From CAZXPG01 sp964643145 (GTDB lineage: Bacteria > Pseudomonadota > Alphaproteobacteria > Rickettsiales > Arcanibacteraceae): a stretch of DNA of 14,627 nt. Below, piece after piece: positions 1 through 6,241 of this stretch. Position numbers and translations under genes: made by a program. Position 1 is the first letter of the stretch. The number at the start of each line of letters is the position of its first letter. The DNA is taken from positions 1-14,627 of the forward strand of contig CAZXPG010000049.1 in the NCBI GenBank assembly GCA_964643145.1, read 5' to 3'. The notes below the pieces were generated by a model. That model ran no database searches and was not told where the DNA came from. It worked only from the letters and a program-made list of their open reading frames with translations.

Positions 1-16
1 TACCAAAAATGCTATG

Positions 17-437
17 CTAAACCAAACCGTTGCACTTCATCCTTGAAACCGCCTTGAGTAAATAATCGGGGTTCTTTACTACTAACCTGGCTTTTCCCGT
101 ACGTGTTTCAGGATTAACGGTTGGATAGATATAATCTACCGTTGCTTCTAAAACGGCGCTGCTACCGGATAACGTTACTTTCGCAGCATCACCTTCCTTG
201 ATCTGGGCCAGGTCTTTTTCAGGAATCGCAGCTTCTACCCAGACAGTCGATAAATCCTGAATCTGTCCTATCCTGCTGTTTACCTGAAGATAAGAGCCTT
301 TACGGATTTGAAGCTGTCCTAGGATGCCATCTATCGGGATATAGAATGGTACACTGTCATATGCTTTTCCGGTTTTAGCCAGCATGTCCATTACCATATC
401 GTCAACACCCAGTAATTTCATCCCTTTAAGCGCCAGC
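17..437 (-). pseudogene. Fragment of a CusB/HlyD-type efflux RND periplasmic adaptor
   Basis: The translation holds the middle of a membrane-fusion (adaptor) protein of tripartite heavy-metal/RND efflux pumps. It contains the end of the helical hairpin (KGMKLLGVDDMVMDMLAKTGK), the lipoyl/beta-barrel transition (IPIDGILGQLQIRKGSYLQV) and the typical CusB-like barrel segments DLSTVWVEAAIPEKDLAQIKEG and VDYIYPTVNPETRTGKARL. Family members are roughly 350-500 residues, but only about 130 recognisable residues remain. Similarity begins abruptly near position 437, and the residues upstream of it in the open frame are antisense to the replication gene. It ends near position 52, where the expected LKPGM-like stretch is replaced and a stop follows at 17-19. 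Intact relatives sit in the inner membrane/periplasm and connect pump to outer-membrane channel. This copy cannot do so. The family is clear; the exact subfamily is less certain. Confidence -1.
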
Positions 438-480
438 ATACCACATCCACTGAGCGTTCCAGAAAGTACCGCGATTCCAA

Positions 481-550
481 GCAACAGGATGCAACACCCG
501 GCAACATAAAGCAACAAAGTGCAACGGCAGGCAACGCGCCGCAACGCAAA
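481..550 (+). repeat. Seven iteron-like GCAAC repeats with exact 10-bp period
   Basis: The pentamer GCAAC starts at 481, 491, 501, 511, 521, 531 and 541, each followed by five variable bases. The period is exactly 10 bp, about one helical turn, so all copies would face the same side of the DNA. Ten is not a multiple of three, so the repeat cannot be explained simply by a repeated peptide; the encoded residues vary (Gln-Gln, Ala-Thr, Gly-Asn). It lies inside the open frame of the replication initiator. Binding by the initiator is inferred, not shown. Confidence 0.85.
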
Positions 551-557
551 AACGCAC

Positions 558-605
558 CAGATACAGATGCAGATTACAGAACAGATACAGACTCAGAAGC
601 AGATT
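558..605 (+). repeat. Hexamer repeat array related to CAGAtn
   Basis: Eight consecutive 6-bp units start at 558, 564, 570, 576, 582, 588, 594 and 600. They read CAGATA, CAGATG, CAGATT, ACAGAA, CAGATA, CAGACT, CAGAAG and CAGATT. In the initiator frame this gives an Asp/Thr/Ala-rich linker (DTDADYRTDTDSEAD). It sits directly downstream of the 10-bp repeats. It may simply be a low-complexity protein linker, but its position next to iteron-like repeats makes a DNA role possible. Confidence 0.7.
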
Positions 606-680
606 CAAAAAAAGATTCAAAACAGAAAAAGAAAAGAACGAGAACAGAAAAGAAAGAGCGCGAGAAAGAAAAACAGCAGA
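606..680 (+). other. A/G-rich, almost T-free tract (possible unwinding region)
   Basis: This 75-nt stretch has only two T residues on the plus strand and is dominated by A and G, so it has extreme strand asymmetry. It encodes a Lys/Glu/Arg-rich linker (KKDSKQKKKRTRTEKKEREKEK is split across it). In lambda-type origins an A/T-rich, strand-asymmetric segment follows the initiator-binding iterons and is where the duplex opens. Here the same order is seen after the repeats at 481-605. The composition is direct observation; the unwinding role is inference. Confidence 0.45.
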
Positions 681-697
681 TCGGTGGACAGAATGTT

Positions 698-1288
698 TTG
701 CAGGAGATGCTGGATATCTGGAACGAAGAAGTTCAGAGCAAACTGACAAATTCACACAAGGCCATACTCACACCCAAACGCAAAGAATTACTGACAGTCA
801 GATGGATAGAAGATTTTGCAGAAGATATCCGTGCATGGCGCTACTACTGCGAAATAATCGGGTCTTCCGATTTTTGCCTTGGCAGAATAGAAGGCAAAAG
901 CTGGACGATTGATCTTTCCTGGGCTGTAGAATCCTCGGAGCATGTGGCCAAAATTCTTGAAGGCGGCTTTTCAGCTGGCAAGCATCCAGCACCGCTACCT
1001 CTCTGCCATGAGCCACAACTGCAGACCGGCTGGGATCACGTCCTGGCTTGCTTTGCAGGAAAATACGGGAAGGCTGCGTGTAAAAGCTGGCTTTCCGGTA
1101 CCGAAGTCACCGGCGCAGAGGTTCGCACCGATGGCGTTTTTATTCTCATCACTTGCCCCAACCGTTTCATCCAGCAGTGGATTGAGCAGCGCTATCTGCC
1201 TGATCTGAATCTCTGGTGGTCGGAACATGCTTATCAATCCAGCCGGATTACCGGCATCCAATTCACAATTAAAGAGGTTAAACCATGA
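698..1288 (+). CDS. 5'-truncated phage/plasmid-type replication initiator with DnaA domain I-like C-terminus
   Basis: Two parts can be recognised. Residues ~4-95 (WNEEV, LTPKRKELL, IRAWRYYCEIIGSSDFCLG, WTIDLSWAVE, VAKILEGGF) match the pattern of the C-terminal domain of many phage replication proteins. Residues ~108-180 (W-D-H-V-L, KSWLSG, VRTDGVFILITCPNRFIQQWIEQRYLPDL) match DnaA domain I (DnaA_N). The given start is TTG with no convincing ribosome site; ATG at 707 is an alternative. The same frame stays open back to 416. The upstream part encodes TERSRKYRDSKQQ and a charged linker, the usual linker of such initiators, but has no ATG, GTG or TTG. The N-terminal DNA-binding domain is therefore probably lost, and the gene is likely a remnant or poorly expressed. 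Its stop overlaps the next start by 4 nt (ATGA), so it heads the recombinase operon. Confidence 0.7.
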   Translation: MQEMLDIWNEEVQSKLTNSHKAILTPKRKELLTVRWIEDFAEDIRAWRYYCEIIGSSDFCLGRIEGKSWTIDLSWAVESSEHVAKILEGGFSAGKHPAPLPLCHEPQLQTGWDHVLACFAGKYGKAACKSWLSGTEVTGAEVRTDGVFILITCPNRFIQQWIEQRYLPDLNLWWSEHAYQSSRITGIQFTIKEVKP

Positions 1289-1689
1289 ATACCACACCCA
1301 CCCGGTGGACGGTCACCGATGTTGCTGCGCGTTTTGAAGAGGCTGCTTATACGGTTCGCCGCTTACCGCCCGTGCGGGTACAGGGCTATGTCAGCACCTG
1401 GCCGCCCATTGTGCATACCGTCATGGAGCAATTGCAATCCGACCGTAAACCACTCAGGCTCGGGCCACCCGCCGCCGATGCTATTAGCCGGATGGAGGAA
1501 ACTATCCAGTGGATTTTCTTTCTCGAGGATGAGGATGAACGCCGCCTAATTTGGCTGCGTGCGGCCTGTGTTCCGTGGAAATTAATATGCCGCCGTATGG
1601 GCTGCGGTCGCACCAAAGCATGGCAACTTTGGACCGTAGCGTTGCTTAAAATCGTGTTGCGCCTTAACTCCAAAAAGAGAGGGCGGTAA
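1285..1689 (+). CDS. Small helix-turn-helix protein, phage/integrative-element type (DUF6362-like)
   Basis: This is a 134-residue basic protein whose C-terminal third (about residues 90-125: AACVPWKLICRRMGCGRTKAWQLW) reads as a helix-turn-helix with the turn around MGCGRTKA. The N-terminal half (TRWTVTDVAARFEEAAYTVRRLPP, then a Trp-Pro segment) recalls the small DUF6362 proteins found in phages and alphaproteobacterial elements; that family name is from memory and unverified. The ATG is preceded by AAAGAGG and overlaps the stop of the initiator gene by 4 nt. The next gene begins one base after its stop, so it is co-transcribed. A role as DNA-binding regulator or terminase-small-subunit-like protein is possible but not established. 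Confidence 0.65.
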   Translation: MNTTPTRWTVTDVAARFEEAAYTVRRLPPVRVQGYVSTWPPIVHTVMEQLQSDRKPLRLGPPAADAISRMEETIQWIFFLEDEDERRLIWLRAACVPWKLICRRMGCGRTKAWQLWTVALLKIVLRLNSKKRGR

Positions 1690-1690
1690 G

Positions 1691-1993
1691 ATGTTCGAAC
1701 AAGAAAAGACTAAACAAGATGAACAAAATTTGGCATCCTTACAGATACGATCGCCAGAAATGTGTGATCAGACAGAGAGCGCTCCCAAGCTTTCTGCTTA
1801 TGAGCGGCTGATTGCCGAGATCAAGCGTACCTACGGTCCCGGCCTCAGCGAACTTGAAGCCCACAAAATTGCCCGCAACCTCATGGGTTTCTGCCAAAAG
1901 CTGATTACTATCAGCGCCCGGCTAGAATCGGCAGAAAATGCCGATAATAACGTTGATTTACAACGTACTAATGGCAATGTGCCCATGGAATAA
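1691..1993 (+). CDS. Small hypothetical protein of the mobile-element operon
   Basis: This is a 100-residue soluble protein that I do not recognise. The first ~35 residues are polar and likely disordered. The core (residues ~36-80: AYERLIAEIKRTYGPGLSELEAHKIARNLMGFCQKLI) is predicted by eye to be helical. The tail is Asn-rich. No signal peptide, membrane segment or cysteine motif is present. The start is supported by a GAGAGGGCGG purine-rich site just upstream and by its position one base after the preceding stop. The gene for the serine recombinase starts 17 bp downstream, so the two are almost certainly co-transcribed. A regulator or accessory (directionality) factor for the recombinase is an attractive guess based on position only. 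Confidence 0.6.
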   Translation: MFEQEKTKQDEQNLASLQIRSPEMCDQTESAPKLSAYERLIAEIKRTYGPGLSELEAHKIARNLMGFCQKLITISARLESAENADNNVDLQRTNGNVPME

Positions 1994-2010
1994 ACCAAGG
2001 AGGTAATTCC

Positions 2011-3546
2011 ATGGCACGTGCCACCAAAGCTATTATTTTAGTCCGTGTTTCCACAGAGGAGCAAGAGGAAGGGCATTCGCTGGATGCTCAGAAAGCAAGA
2101 TTGATTGAATATTGCCAGCGCCACCGGCTGCAGGTGCTGGAAACATACGTGGTGGTGGAATCATCCACCAAGGGCGACCGCCGCAAATTCATGGAGATGA
2201 TTGAGTTTGCAAAAAAGCAGCCGCAGACGGTGGCGATTGTGGCAGATGCAGTGGATCGCATCCAGCGCAGCTTCAAAGATTCGGTTTATCTGGATGAACT
2301 CATCCGCAAAGAGAAGATCGAGCTGCATTTTTACCGTGAAGGGATGATAATCAGCAAAGATGCCAGTGCTTCAGATATTATGCGCTGGGATTTTTCAGTC
2401 ATGGGTGCAAAAAGCTATGTATTGCAGCTTTCCGAAAATGTGAAGCGCAGCCTTGACTGGAAAATAAAAAAAGGCGAATGGATTGGTCCTGCACCGATTG
2501 GTTATTTAAATGAGCGCGATGATAAGGGCAATAGCCATATTTTTGTTGATCCTTTACGTGGCCCATTAATCAGGCGCTTTTTTATGGAATATGCGAAAGG
2601 CACATACACACTTTCTGACATGGTTCGCAAATGCAAACAATGGGGCTTAAGAACCAAAAAAGGTTCGCCCTTAAGTAAATCCACCATGTTCCAGCTTGTG
2701 CAGAATCCTTTTTATTATGGTGAAATGCTGGTAAAAGGAGAATTGTACCCACACAAATACGAACCGCTCATTACCAGAGATTTGTTTATGGAATGCAAGG
2801 CCGTCCGTGAAGGATGGGATAAAAAACCGTTTAAATATCGCGGCAAGGAGTATCTGTTCCGTGGCATCCTGACCTGCGGCGTTACCGGAAAAGTTGTTAC
2901 AGCCGATACCAAGAAAAAAACATATGCTAACGGCACAACTTCGGAGTGGACGTATCTTTGCACTGGAAATCCGGCAAACCCGGACAAGAAAATGTGGGTG
3001 CGGGAAGATAAAGTTATTGAACAGTTGGAAGCCATATTTTTGCGTATCGGCTTCAAAAACCAGAAGTTAGTGAATCTGGCTATTGAGGCAATCAAGGAAA
3101 GCAATAAGGCCAAACAGCAATGGCACGACCGTGAGTTGGCGGGACTGAAAAAAGAACATACCGACATTCAAAGCAGGCTGGATCGTATGCTTGATTTACT
3201 GGCGGATGGCATCATTGATAAGGATGAATTCCGCGCCAAAAAGGAATCGGCAAAACAACGCCAGCATGAAATTACTGAGCTGATCCAAGCCTATGACGGA
3301 GCAGACGACGCGTTCTTTAATACCATGGAAAAACTGCTGAAACTCGCCACAAACGCGCATAGTGCATTCATGGGTTCGAAAATGGAAGAAAAGCGGGAAC
3401 TGGTAATTTTCGTATTTTCGAACCTGCAGCTAAAGGGCGCAACCCTTTGTTATACGCTGAACTTTCCGTTTGATAGGTTCAAAAATTTGGCTGAAACTGA
3501 AAAATGGCTCCCCGGGCCGGATTCGAACCAGCGACCGAGCGGTTAA
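2011..3546 (+). CDS. Large serine recombinase (site-specific integrase)
   Basis: Residues ~6-150 form the resolvase catalytic domain. Ser14 in LVRVSTEEQ is the nucleophile, and the arginines expected in the active site are visible in KGDRRKF (57-58) and VDRIQRSF (83, 86). Residues ~165-270 form the recombinase domain (GPAPIGYLN, TMFQLVQNPFYYGEML). A zinc-ribbon-like region follows, and then a long coiled coil (~370-425). The zinc ribbon is degenerate: TCGVTGK lacks the usual second Cys of CxxC, and only YLC remains downstream. The start is fixed by a strong AAGGAGGT site. The frame ends inside the tRNA-Asn gene on the opposite strand. The last residues (LPGPDSNQRPSG) are antisense tRNA sequence and the TAA lies in the anticodon loop. 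It is the last gene of an operon and probably drives integration and excision of the element to the left of the tRNA. Confidence 0.9.
   Translation: MARATKAIILVRVSTEEQEEGHSLDAQKARLIEYCQRHRLQVLETYVVVESSTKGDRRKFMEMIEFAKKQPQTVAIVADAVDRIQRSFKDSVYLDELIRKEKIELHFYREGMIISKDASASDIMRWDFSVMGAKSYVLQLSENVKRSLDWKIKKGEWIGPAPIGYLNERDDKGNSHIFVDPLRGPLIRRFFMEYAKGTYTLSDMVRKCKQWGLRTKKGSPLSKSTMFQLVQNPFYYGEMLVKGELYPHKYEPLITRDLFMECKAVREGWDKKPFKYRGKEYLFRGILTCGVTGKVVTADTKKKTYANGTTSEWTYLCTGNPANPDKKMWVREDKVIEQLEAIFLRIGFKNQKLVNLAIEAIKESNKAKQQWHDRELAGLKKEHTDIQSRLDRMLDLLADGIIDKDEFRAKKESAKQRQHEITELIQAYDGADDAFFNTMEKLLKLATNAHSAFMGSKMEEKRELVIFVFSNLQLKGATLCYTLNFPFDRFKNLAETEKWLPGPDSNQRPSG
3505..3546. other. Probable attachment site (attL/attR) in the 3' half of tRNA-Asn
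   Basis: The recombinase gene abuts and enters the tRNA 3' half, from the CCA end through the T arm to the anticodon loop. This is the common place for integrative elements to insert. No second copy of this tRNA segment is seen elsewhere in the window, so the matching end of the element would lie to the left of position 1, or has been lost in the rearrangement near 440. The core boundaries are not determined. Confidence 0.5.
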
Positions 3547-3579
3547 CAGCCGCTTGCTCTACCACTGAGCTACCGAGGA
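3505..3579 (-). tRNA. tRNA-Asn (anticodon GTT)
   Basis: The reverse complement folds as a full 75-nt tRNA including an encoded CCA (3505-3507). The acceptor stem TCCTCGG pairs with CCGGGGA, with one T-G pair. The D arm contains AGCTCAGTGGTAGAGC. The anticodon arm is AGCGGCTGTTAACCGCT with anticodon GTT. The T arm is GCTGGTTCGAATCCGGC. The gene lies downstream of recJ on the same strand, about 90 bp away. Its 3' half overlaps the 3' end of the serine recombinase frame on the other strand, the arrangement left by integration into a tRNA 3' end. The gene appears intact, so the element restores it. Confidence 0.95.
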
Positions 3580-3669
3580 ATAAAAAGGTAGTGTGCCTTA
3601 AAGGTGATAAGGCTTATAGCAAATTTTTTTGAGAGATGCTAGTTATTTTTTCATAAAGCCATCATTTTC

Positions 3670-5430
3670 TTATACTGGCAGTGCAACATCATCAATCATC
3701 AACTCTATGCTCTCTGCGCCCTGCCAACGGTTTATTTTTGCATGGCCTGCAATATGCAGGGTTTGGCCTTTTTCCTGCAACAACCGCCCCATTTCGCTTT
3801 CGGCGGCATTAAAAGCCATCGCTTTTACACCACGCGCGCCACGGCTGGCAATAATTGCCCGGACATGCTTACCTTGCAGCACATCCGCCCGTATGACATG
3901 GCAATTCATCATGGCAAAACGCGGCGTAGGGTTTCCCGCTCCAAAGGGCCCGGCTTTTTCCAGCAGTTCAAGCAATTCCGGCGTGAGTGCATTAAGGCTG
4001 AGGAACCCGTCCAGATGCAACACACGGCGGGCAGGAAGCTGTTCCATTTCCGCTTTAAACCGCGCACTGAAAAATGCCTCCAGTGCCGGAATTTTGCCTT
4101 CCTCCACGGTAAAACCTGCCGCCATAGCATGCCCCCCCCCTGCCAGTAACAAATCCATCCCACGCGCTGATACCACCGCTGAACCAAAATCCACCCCTGG
4201 CACCGAGCGCGCCGAAGCTTTGCCAATACCATCTGCAAGCGCAATTACGGCGGTGGGTTTATGGAAACGGTCTTTCAGACGGCTGGCAACAATCCCGATC
4301 ACCCCCGGATGCCAACCTTCTCCCGCCACACAGATAATCCCTGCCTCTTCAGGCAGTTGTTCGGCCATAGCGGTTGCCTCTTCCAGCACCAATGTTTCAA
4401 TGGCTTTGCGTTCTTTATTAAAATGGTCAAGATGAGTAGCAAGCGTGGTGGCAGCATCATAATCTTTCAGCGTCAGCAGCGTTGCGCCTAAATCGGCCTT
4501 CCCTACTCGCCCTCCTGCGTTGATGCGCGGCCCCAACACAAAACCCAGATGATAGACATTCAGAGTTTCAGACAGTTTAGCAACATCAGTAAGTGCGGCA
4601 AGGCCGATATTCTGCCGTTTCGCCAGGATTTTTAACCCCTGCACCACAAAAGCGCGGTTCACGCCCTTTAAAGGAACCACGTCACACACGGTGCCCAGTG
4701 CCACCAGGTCTAGTAGAGCAAGGAGATCAGGCTCTTGCCGTGTGCTAAACCAGCCTTGCGTTTTAAGCACTGTTTTTACCGCCACCGCCAGCATGAAGCA
4801 CATACCCACCGCCGCCAAATAACGATAGGGAGAGGTTTCATCTAAGCGGTTAGGGTTTACCACTGCACATGCTTCCGGCAGGGTTTCTGCACCTAAATGA
4901 TGGTCGATAACAATCACCTCCAACCCACATGCAGCGGCAGCGGCCAACGGCTCAAATGCCAGCGTACCACAGTCTACAGTAACAATCACTTCTGCGCCTT
5001 TCTTCCTCAGCGCTTGTAATGCCTGACTGTTTGGGCCATAGCCTTCAGTAATGCGATCAGGAATATATACCTCTGCCTGATGCCCCACCATGGCAAAAAA
5101 CCGCTTGAGGAGTGCTGAGGAAGTAGCACCATCGACATCATAATCGCCAAAAATCACGATATGCTGCTGTTTCATCACTGCTTCTGCAAGACGGGTTGCT
5201 GCCTTTTCCATATCAAGGAAATGCAACGGATCAGGCAGTAATTTGCGCAAGGTGGGTTGCAGGAAATCTTCGGCTTCTTCCAGGCTGACACCACGCCCCA
5301 CCAACACGCGTGCGATAATTTCCGGCAGTTCCAGCTTCTGAATGAGCGTTGTCACCAGCCGCTCATCACTTTCCCGCAATTGCCAGCTATAGCCACTGGT
5401 CGAGCGTATCTCTGCTAACGCATCCGTCAT
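3670..5430 (-). CDS. recJ: Single-stranded-DNA-specific 5'-3' exonuclease RecJ
   Basis: This is a 586-residue DHH/DHHA1 phosphoesterase that degrades single-stranded DNA 5' to 3' in recombination and mismatch/base-excision repair. Metal-binding motifs are visible in order: FGDYDVDG (94-101), VTVDCGT (150-156), IDHH (175-178), GTVCDVVPL (246-254), GGRVGKADLG (306-315), and the DHHA1 GGGHAMAAGF (431-440). A C-terminal OB-like part follows. The length is normal for the family. The ATG overlaps the tatD stop by 4 nt (ATGA), and no strong ribosome site is seen, so translation is probably coupled. It is the last protein gene of the minus-strand cluster. One oddity is a run of nine G residues (4132-4140) that encodes the invariant GGG of GGGH, a potential slippage site that would frameshift the gene. 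Confidence 0.95.
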   Translation of the reverse strand: MTDALAEIRSTSGYSWQLRESDERLVTTLIQKLELPEIIARVLVGRGVSLEEAEDFLQPTLRKLLPDPLHFLDMEKAATRLAEAVMKQQHIVIFGDYDVDGATSSALLKRFFAMVGHQAEVYIPDRITEGYGPNSQALQALRKKGAEVIVTVDCGTLAFEPLAAAAACGLEVIVIDHHLGAETLPEACAVVNPNRLDETSPYRYLAAVGMCFMLAVAVKTVLKTQGWFSTRQEPDLLALLDLVALGTVCDVVPLKGVNRAFVVQGLKILAKRQNIGLAALTDVAKLSETLNVYHLGFVLGPRINAGGRVGKADLGATLLTLKDYDAATTLATHLDHFNKERKAIETLVLEEATAMAEQLPEEAGIICVAGEGWHPGVIGIVASRLKDRFHKPTAVIALADGIGKASARSVPGVDFGSAVVSARGMDLLLAGGGHAMAAGFTVEEGKIPALEAFFSARFKAEMEQLPARRVLHLDGFLSLNALTPELLELLEKAGPFGAGNPTPRFAMMNCHVIRADVLQGKHVRAIIASRGARGVKAMAFNAAESEMGRLLQEKGQTLHIAGHAKINRWQGAESIELMIDDVALPV

Positions 5431-6203
5431 GCTGCTACTTTGGTAAACAGGTTAAAGAAATTCTGGGTGGTGGCCTTCGCCACCTCGTCATAGTTGAGGC
5501 CTTTCAGTTCCGCCAGGAATTCCGCAGTATGGCGGGTGAAAGCCGGTTCATTACGCTTGCCCCGATGTGGCACAGGCGCAAGATAGGGGGCATCAGTTTC
5601 GACCAGCAGCCGGGAAAGTGGCAGATCGCGCACAATATCCTGCAATTCCACCGCTTTCTTAAATGTCACAATGCCGGAAATGGAAATATAGAGCCCTAAC
5701 TCAAGCGCCTTTTCTGCCAGCATCCGGCTGGTACTGAAACAGTGAATCAGCCCGGTAAACGTGCCTTTCTGCATTTCCTCCTCAAGCACGGCGATGGTTT
5801 GCTCATCGGCTGCTCTGGTATGGATGATAACTGGCAGTTTGGTCAGTCGTGCAGCGGCAATATGTTCACGGAAAGCAGCAAGTTGCGCCTCGCGCGGGCT
5901 GTTTTGATAATAATAATCAAGCCCCGTTTCGCCAAGCCCAATCACTTTAGGGGCAGAAGCCAGCGCTACCAGCGCCTGGGCGGTGACTTCAGCTTGCCCC
6001 GCCACTTCGTTAGGATGGACACCTACAGAACAATAGATGTTAGGATAGCGCTCTGCCACCGCAAGCACCTGGGGGAAGGCGGTCAGTTTTGTGCAGATTG
6101 TCTGCATGACACTGACGTCAGCCTGCCCGGCACGCGCTACAACCGCATCCAGCTCTTCAGCAAAATCCGGGAAATCAAGATGGCAATGGGAATCAACGAG
6201 CAT
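5427..6203 (-). CDS. tatD: TatD family metal-dependent DNase
   Basis: This is a 258-residue TIM-barrel hydrolase of the TatD family, cytoplasmic 3'-5' DNases. Metal ligands are all present: DSHCH (His6, His8), GLGETGLDY (Glu92), IIHTR (His128), LIHCFS (His154) and VETDAPYLAP (Asp204). The length is typical. The start is the ATG giving MLVDSHCHLDF, the standard N-terminus of the family, preceded by a weak GGAT. It lies 38 bp downstream of metG and overlaps recJ by 4 nt, so the three are likely one transcript. The metG-tatD pairing is widespread in bacteria. Confidence 0.95.
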   Translation of the reverse strand: MLVDSHCHLDFPDFAEELDAVVARAGQADVSVMQTICTKLTAFPQVLAVAERYPNIYCSVGVHPNEVAGQAEVTAQALVALASAPKVIGLGETGLDYYYQNSPREAQLAAFREHIAAARLTKLPVIIHTRAADEQTIAVLEEEMQKGTFTGLIHCFSTSRMLAEKALELGLYISISGIVTFKKAVELQDIVRDLPLSRLLVETDAPYLAPVPHRGKRNEPAFTRHTAEFLAELKGLNYDEVAKATTQNFFNLFTKVAA

Positions 6204-6241
6204 GGCTTATCCAAAACTGAGGTTAAAAAAGCTTATACCCC

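Larger units (their letters stand above)
481..680 (+). other. Candidate replication origin embedded in the initiator gene
   Basis: Three elements lie in order inside the open frame of a replication initiator: seven helically phased GCAAC pentamers, an array of CAGAtn hexamers, and an A/G-rich, T-poor tract. Lambdoid phages keep their origin (iterons followed by an A/T-rich segment) inside gene O, between the DNA-binding and helicase-loading parts of the protein. The layout here is analogous, and the encoded protein ends in a DnaA domain I-like module of the sort that contacts helicase. No function is demonstrated, and the truncated initiator suggests the origin may now be inactive. Confidence 0.4.

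Noticed and set aside
438..544. N-terminal extension of the adaptor frame (MRRVACRC... hydrophobic, signal-peptide-like)
   Set aside because: It is antisense to the GCAAC repeat array and the initiator linker. The hydrophobic Cys/Leu-rich stretch comes from reading the repeats backwards, and adaptor similarity begins only near 437.
481..605. CRISPR-like array
   Set aside because: The periods of 10 and 6 bp are far too short for CRISPR repeats and spacers, and no cas genes are present.
519..746. 75-residue Gln/Lys-rich open frame on the plus strand
   Set aside because: It lies in a different frame from the initiator across the same low-complexity tract. The initiator frame gives a recognisable family linker and continues into conserved domains.
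1..3504. Second attachment-site copy matching the tRNA-Asn 3' half
   Set aside because: No repeat of the T-arm/acceptor sequence was seen by reading this interval. The partner site must be outside the window or lost.
3595..3613. GCCTTA/TAAGGC hairpin between tRNA-Asn and recJ as a terminator
   Set aside because: The stem is only 6 bp. T-runs exist on both sides but at poor spacing, so it is too weak to call.
3629..4435. 268-codon open frame on the plus strand
   Set aside because: It is entirely antisense to recJ, whose motifs are all intact. The Ser/Pro/Ala-rich composition is typical of a shadow frame.
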